A stretch of 64,000 nt of DNA from an uncultured Kiritimatiellota bacterium (GTDB lineage Bacteria; Verrucomicrobiota; Kiritimatiellia; RFP12; UBA1067). Below the pieces are notes generated by a model. The model was not told the origin of the DNA. It searched no databases and saw only the letters and a list, made by a program, of their open reading frames with translations. The stretch is from the NCBI GenBank assembly GCA_934635385.1, contig CAKTZI010000020.1:1-64000 (forward strand), in the 5' to 3' direction. Positions 59,704 to 64,000 of this stretch are shown here, piece after piece (within the stretch, counting starts at the first letter, position 1; every line of letters begins with the position of its first letter). A program made the position numbers and the translations under genes.

Positions 59704-60990
59704 TTATGATGCGAACAAGTAGTAGGAACCCGCAAGCTGCGCGTACTGGTCGAACATCCCGGCGTAGTACGACCCCAGCGTGTTCTGCTGGTCGGCGACT
59801 CTCGCCGCCGCGTTGAACTCCGTGCTGTTCAGGTTGCCGGATGCGTTCGCCGCGCTGATGCGGTTCGCCGTCGCGTTGTTGACGGCGTTCGCCGCGCCGA
59901 TTGCGAGGTTGCCGCTGGCCGTCGTGAGCTGCCCCGCCGCCGTGAGCGCGTTCGACTGCGCCGCCCGGAGGTTGCCCGCCGTCGCGTTCGCGTTTGCCGC
60001 CGAAACCTGAAGCTGACCCTTGTTGACGAGGACGCCCGCCGCAGAGCTGATTGCGTTCGCCCCCGCGCCCTGCGCGTTGACGCCCTGCGAGACGATGGAC
60101 GCGCCGGTCGCGCCAAGCGCGTTCGCGTCCGCGACGGCCCCGCGCATGGCCTCGAAGTAGTCCTTGTTGGAACTCATGCGCGTCTTGGTCTTCATCGCCG
60201 CGAGCGCGGTGGCAAGGGCCTGTCCCGCCTGCTGCATGGTCGCCGCGCTCTGTCCGCTTCCCGCGCTCACGCCGCGCCGCGCCAAGGCCCGCTCGTTCGC
60301 CGCCATCTGAGTCTCGTGGGCCGTCCGCGTGTCGTTTGCCGCCATCGAGACGGCGAGCGAGGGGTCGAGGGCGGCCAGCACCTGCGCATACGTCCCGGCG
60401 AGCCCGCCGGCCGACTTGTCGAGGCCGAGGATCGAGAGGCCCGTGTTGATGTAGCTGTTGCCCGAATCGACGAGGCCGCTCCCCTCGCCGAACATCGTCT
60501 CGCCCATCTCCCGGAGAAGCGGCTCGTATTCGCCGAGCGCAGTCGCCGTGTTGGTGATGTCGGTGGCGTTCTGCCGGACGTCGTTCACGGAATTCGTGAT
60601 GTCCGATGCCGCCGCCTTGGCCTCTTCCGCGTACTGGTTGATCTTCCCGTAGCTCTCCGTGGCGTTCTTCAGGTAGCCGTCGATGCCCGCGTCCCCGTTG
60701 ATGATGCCGTCGAGGGCGGAGCGAAGCCCGGCGTTGTTCTTCTGAAGGTTCCCGTAGGCGGTGTCGAGCGTCCCCTGCGCCTTTCCGAGTGCGTCTTCCG
60801 TCGCGTTGCGGTAGGCGTTTGCCGCAGCGGCGGCAGATGCCGCCGTGTTCAGCGTGCGGGACGAGCCCCACCCGAACATGCCGCCCTCATGCCACTCTTC
60901 GAGGTTGTTGGTCGTGGTGTCGCGCCGCACGGTCGTTCCCGTCGCGCCGGTGTATCTCGTCTCGTAGACTTTTGGAAGTGTGACTGCCAT
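59704..60990 (-). CDS. Ala/Asn/Ser-rich virion-like protein
   Basis: 428 residues, ATG behind AAAAGGAGG. Long low-charge helices are rich in Ala, Asn, Ser, Thr (VNAQGAGANAISSAAGVLV) and the end is aromatic (LAGSYYLFAS). This composition is typical of podovirus internal core or tail proteins. No motif is recognised. The order with the neighbours fits a phage late operon. Confidence 0.6.
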   Translation of the reverse strand: MAVTLPKVYETRYTGATGTTVRRDTTTNNLEEWHEGGMFGWGSSRTLNTAASAAAAANAYRNATEDALGKAQGTLDTAYGNLQKNNAGLRSALDGIINGDAGIDGYLKNATESYGKINQYAEEAKAAASDITNSVNDVRQNATDITNTATALGEYEPLLREMGETMFGEGSGLVDSGNSYINTGLSILGLDKSAGGLAGTYAQVLAALDPSLAVSMAANDTRTAHETQMAANERALARRGVSAGSGQSAATMQQAGQALATALAAMKTKTRMSSNKDYFEAMRGAVADANALGATGASIVSQGVNAQGAGANAISSAAGVLVNKGQLQVSAANANATAGNLRAAQSNALTAAGQLTTASGNLAIGAANAVNNATANRISAANASGNLNSTEFNAAARVADQQNTLGSYYAGMFDQYAQLAGSYYLFAS

Positions 60991-61010
60991 TTCTTCGGCC
61001 TCCTTTTCCG

Positions 61011-61190
61011 CTATCGGTTGGCGATGACCTGCTTCAGCTGCTGCACCTCCGTGCGCAGGTCCCGCACCTTCCTGTCATATGTCTCCTTCAGGAATGTCTG
61101 GTTCTCAAGCAGAAGGAGTATGGCCTTCTGCACCTTCGGCTCCTTTATGCCGACGATGGAAATTGCCGCATTGAACTTCTTGGCGCTCAT
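61011..61190 (-). CDS. Small coiled-coil protein
   Basis: 59 residues. MSAKKFNAAISIVGIKEPKV then a heptad-like tail DRKVRDLRTEVQQLKQVIA. The ATG overlaps the stop of the upstream tail-like gene (ATGA), and the stop is TAG. It may be a virion or chaperone accessory; function unknown. Confidence 0.6.
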   Translation of the reverse strand: MSAKKFNAAISIVGIKEPKVQKAILLLLENQTFLKETYDRKVRDLRTEVQQLKQVIANR

Positions 61191-63136
61191 TTCAGGCCCT
61201 CCATGCTTGACGCGACGGAAACGTGGTTTATCCGCGCGGCCCCCTGCACCTTGAACGCGAAATACTTCTCGATCCGCATGGCCGGAATCTGCCTCGGCCT
61301 CTGGCTTGTGATCGAGAGCGTCAGCGCGTGCGCCCCCTCCCCGAAGCACCCGTTGGGGGATGTGGCCGTCATGAGCGTCAACGTCACGGGGTACTTGTCC
61401 GAATAGATGCGCACGTTCCGCAGGACGAGGAACTGCGCCCCGACGTAGACCTTGCTCCGCCACTCGAACGTCTTAGCCTCCGCGCCGTCGTTCCACGCCT
61501 TGACAAACGAATCGCTGCGCGTGAAGTCCGCGTAGTAGGCCCCGCCGGACGCTGTGACGGTCTCCACCGTCAGTACCGCGCCGTTGGAATCGACCGGCAC
61601 AAACGCGCCGTTCACCTTCCTGAACCACCCGCCGAACGCATAGCCGGGCTTCGGCGCAGCCGCAAGAACGACCTTGCGCCCGACATAGCAGGCCGCTTCC
61701 GCCACGCCACCGATCGAGTAGTAGGAGAGCATCCCCGTGGCGAATATCGACAGCTCCCCCATCGCGCCCGTGTTGCCGTCCACGAAAAGCGCCTGTACGC
61801 GGGCATAGCCCTCCGCCTGGACTTTCGTGAACACGAGCCGCACGAGCATGCTGTCGCGCATGACGAAACGGCCGCTGCGCGAGTCGGGATTGTTCGCATC
61901 GTATGTCCACACCGTGCTCCAGGTGTCGCTTTCGCTGTCGGCCATGACATCCACGCGCACGGGCGTCCAGACGTAGGTGATCCCGTCCTCCACGCTCGTC
62001 CCGTCATCGAGGACATGGAAAGCAATGTAGCGGCCGTTGCCGATCACCCACTTGTCCGGGTTCGTCAGGTTCGGTTCCGTGTCGATGGAAAGCCCGAACG
62101 CGAGCGAGCCGGACGGAAGCGAAGCCGCAATCACGTTGTCGCCGCTCTTGATGCCATAGGACACCGTAATCGTCCCGGAAGTCCGCATGACGTATTTCGC
62201 CGTGTACTTCGACGAGAGGTCGTTGCGGTTTATCGTGATCGAGAGGGCGGACGACACGAACGTGGAATCGTTCAGATACCATCCGCTGAACGTGTAGGTT
62301 TCGTCGGTGTCGTCGGCGGTCAGGGTGTAGGTCGTCCCCTTGTAGATGTTGAACGACTGCGCGGCAAGCGTCGTCACCTCCTCGTGTACGGACGCGGACG
62401 CGGCGCTCGTCAGCGTCACCTTGCCGACCTCAACGGTCGGGTCTGTCGCGTTCGCGACGCACAGGGCGAGCGTCACCTTGTCCTTCTCCGAGATCGCGAA
62501 GTCCACGCTTGCCGCATTGGACGGCATTGCGAACGAGATCTGCGATTCGGTTATTGAAGGATCGGCAATCCCGCTTGACGTTATCGCCCCGATCGACCCG
62601 CCGAATGCCGCGACCGCCCTGACGATCACGGGCCGCGCCTCGCGAACCTGCGCGTTCCACGACGAGCTGGAGATCGACTCCTCCGTTCCGCCGTCCACCT
62701 GCACGTAGACCGTCGCAAAGGACGTGTCCCCGCTCTTCGTCACGGTCAGCGCATTCGATGTCGAGACGAGGTGCGGGACAAACGTCAGCTCGCTGTTCCC
62801 GCCAAGGACGGCCGCATAGACGGTGTAGTAGTATTGCCCCGTCCCGCCGGCCTCCGCCGCATACTGTGCGCCGCCGGCCGTGAAGTAGTCCACCCGGTTC
62901 TGCCCGACATACGCCTCCTTGATCTGGCAGTAGACGTTCACGGATGTCTCGGCATCGAACCGCAGCGCGGCGGAAGACGGCGACACGTCGCACAGCGTCG
63001 GATCGTTCGTCGATGTCCTGATGACGCACTCGACGAGCGCGAAGTAGAGCGAAACCGTCGCGTTCGCGCCGCTCGTCATCGAGTAGGCGTACGCGCCGCC
63101 CTCCTCGTACTCTTCGAGGTTGTCCGACTTCGACAC
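61187..63136 (-). CDS. Tail-like structural protein, 3' part after an in-frame TAG
   Basis: The frame is continuous with the segment above 63137 except for one TAG (63139-63137). The first codon here is GTG, with no ribosome site, and the sequence starts in mid-domain (SKSDNLEEYEEGGAYAYSM). The 649 residues are Ser/Thr/Val/Gly-rich beta repeats, two of InlB-B-like form (YTFSGWYLNDSTFV, YAFGGWFRKVNGAFVPV), then a virion-attachment-like C-terminus. Probably a receptor-binding or tail protein. Confidence 0.65.
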   Translation of the reverse strand: MSKSDNLEEYEEGGAYAYSMTSGANATVSLYFALVECVIRTSTNDPTLCDVSPSSAALRFDAETSVNVYCQIKEAYVGQNRVDYFTAGGAQYAAEAGGTGQYYYTVYAAVLGGNSELTFVPHLVSTSNALTVTKSGDTSFATVYVQVDGGTEESISSSSWNAQVREARPVIVRAVAAFGGSIGAITSSGIADPSITESQISFAMPSNAASVDFAISEKDKVTLALCVANATDPTVEVGKVTLTSAASASVHEEVTTLAAQSFNIYKGTTYTLTADDTDETYTFSGWYLNDSTFVSSALSITINRNDLSSKYTAKYVMRTSGTITVSYGIKSGDNVIAASLPSGSLAFGLSIDTEPNLTNPDKWVIGNGRYIAFHVLDDGTSVEDGITYVWTPVRVDVMADSESDTWSTVWTYDANNPDSRSGRFVMRDSMLVRLVFTKVQAEGYARVQALFVDGNTGAMGELSIFATGMLSYYSIGGVAEAACYVGRKVVLAAAPKPGYAFGGWFRKVNGAFVPVDSNGAVLTVETVTASGGAYYADFTRSDSFVKAWNDGAEAKTFEWRSKVYVGAQFLVLRNVRIYSDKYPVTLTLMTATSPNGCFGEGAHALTLSITSQRPRQIPAMRIEKYFAFKVQGAARINHVSVASSMEGLK

Positions 63137-64000
63137 CTACGAGATGCCGTAATGCGCGTTCGGTTTGACGGACAGCTTGATGTAGTCCGTTCCGTCGGCG
63201 CGGAGATAGCCGGTATTGGCGAGCTGCGCACCGCTCTGCTTGCTGTACCGCCCGGAGATCGTCGCGGAACCGTTCGACCCCGCCGACGCCGTGACGGGCC
63301 ATGCGTTCTGCGTGAGCATGCAGGTGATGGCGACATTCCCCGTCAGCGTGTCAGCCGTGTAGGTGTTGCCGCTGACCGCCGTCCCGTTCACGTACCAGGA
63401 TGCGACCGTCGGGGCTTCGTAGTCCGCCCGCGACGACGCGAAGTAGAACGTGTAGGTCGTCCCCTGCACGAGCGTCTTGCTCGTCGTCCCCACGGCATCG
63501 ATGTAGACCTCGCCCCATTCGGGATGATCCGCAATGGAGGCCGAAATCGTGTAGGTCGATGCCGTGATGTTGAACGACGCGGCCTTTGTCAGCGCGACGA
63601 TCGTCCCGTTGATGTTCGCCGCGCTGCTTCCGTAGATGGAATTCACGCCGCTTGTCTGCGAAATGAACCCGTTGCCCGTGGAGAACACGTAGCCGGACGC
63701 GCACGACGCGCTGGCTGACACGTTGGAGCCGTGTTCCACGTAGAGCGTTCCGCTTCCCGAAAGCGAAATCGGGGAGGCCGATGCCGTGACATAGTTTCCG
63801 GTCGAATGGTGGCGGACGTAGGAAACTGTCGAACTCGACACGCCCGTGCCCTTGTTGATCGTCAGGGCGTGTTTCTCGCCGTAGTTCACCACAAACGACG
63901 TGGCGTTATTTGTGGGCTTCGCATTTGCGGTCGTTGCGGCATTCGAAGCGAACGAGACATTGCCGTCGGCTATTTCGGAACCGTCCATCGCGATTCCGTT
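63137..64000 (-). CDS. Tail-like structural protein, N-terminal part (runs off the window)
   Basis: Open from the right edge to the TAG at 63137. The visible residues show Thr/Ser/Asn-rich beta repeats (TYTISASIADHPEWGEVYID, SWYVNGTAVSGNTYTADTL) of the same kind as the following segment. The ATG at 63988 is only the first in the window; the frame is open above it, so the true start is outside. Confidence 0.6.
   Translation of the reverse strand, partial: NGIAMDGSEIADGNVSFASNAATTANAKPTNNATSFVVNYGEKHALTINKGTGVSSSTVSYVRHHSTGNYVTASASPISLSGSGTLYVEHGSNVSASASCASGYVFSTGNGFISQTSGVNSIYGSSAANINGTIVALTKAASFNITASTYTISASIADHPEWGEVYIDAVGTTSKTLVQGTTYTFYFASSRADYEAPTVASWYVNGTAVSGNTYTADTLTGNVAITCMLTQNAWPVTASAGSNGSATISGRYSKQSGAQLANTGYLRADGTDYIKLSVKPNAHYGIS

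Noticed and set aside
61011..63139. Genome-wide recoding of TAG in the phage-like block
   Set aside because: TAG also ends the small coiled-coil gene, just before the ribosome site of the next gene, and ends the polyvalent gene. The 5249-codon frame has no internal TAG, so wholesale reassignment is unlikely.

Overview
The window is GC-rich bacterial DNA that opens with the 5' end of a 16S rRNA gene on the minus strand and closes inside a prophage-like late-gene block. The mix of genes suggests an uncultured gut or rumen member of the Verrucomicrobiota/Kiritimatiellota group. It includes Gram-negative lipid A and O-antigen style genes, a surface protein with DEYVAGTDPTN-type repeats and chitobiase-like C-terminal domains, many zinc-ribbon and TM2 membrane proteins, and TGGTATAAT promoters sitting directly on start codons. 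This assignment is an inference; the 16S fragment is too short to place it.

Bases 1-12.4 kb are housekeeping genes, nearly all on the minus strand. They comprise the rRNA promoter, a GT8-LpxL fusion, a WecE-type aminotransferase, a GT4 glycosyltransferase, a DUF1893 protein, a secreted repeat protein and gyrA in one overlapping run, then purE, a MurC-like ligase, a GRP-family sugar transporter and ribokinase. Several of these genes carry in-frame 8-9 bp minisatellites.

Bases 12.4-33 kb are an accessory island. It holds ogt, TM2/zinc-ribbon proteins, two PIN-domain toxin-antitoxin pairs plus a PIN gene with a downstream partner, an HTH/nucleotidyltransferase pair, a RhuM-Fic protein, an archaeal-type ATPase, broken genes, an IS110-type element with a truncated transposase and a probable bridge-RNA leader, and several palindromic repeat families. 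Two structured RNAs with compensatory base changes (22650-22816 and 32991-33159) each precede a cluster of zinc-ribbon proteins. The clusters are 22.9-25.6 kb (zinc-ribbon, TM2, CD225, DUF2752) and 33.2-36.5 kb (SPFH, membrane protein, PH-like, KTSC). This RNA/zinc-ribbon arrangement is the best candidate for an undescribed system.

Bases 36.5-42.5 kb hold an LMW phosphatase, a QueD-like protein with an added zinc ribbon, a tyrosine recombinase, 3-methyladenine DNA glycosylase and a Ca2+-type P-ATPase. From 42.67 kb to the end, everything reads on the minus strand from a phage or integrative element: tail-like proteins, a small coiled-coil protein, two coiled-coil/virion-like proteins and a 5249-residue polyvalent protein. 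The polyvalent protein contains metallopeptidase, ParB-like, Zeta-toxin, adenine methylase and SNF2-type helicase modules. A separate small gene with its own promoter and ribosome site is nested inside it, and a single in-frame TAG splits the last tail-like gene.
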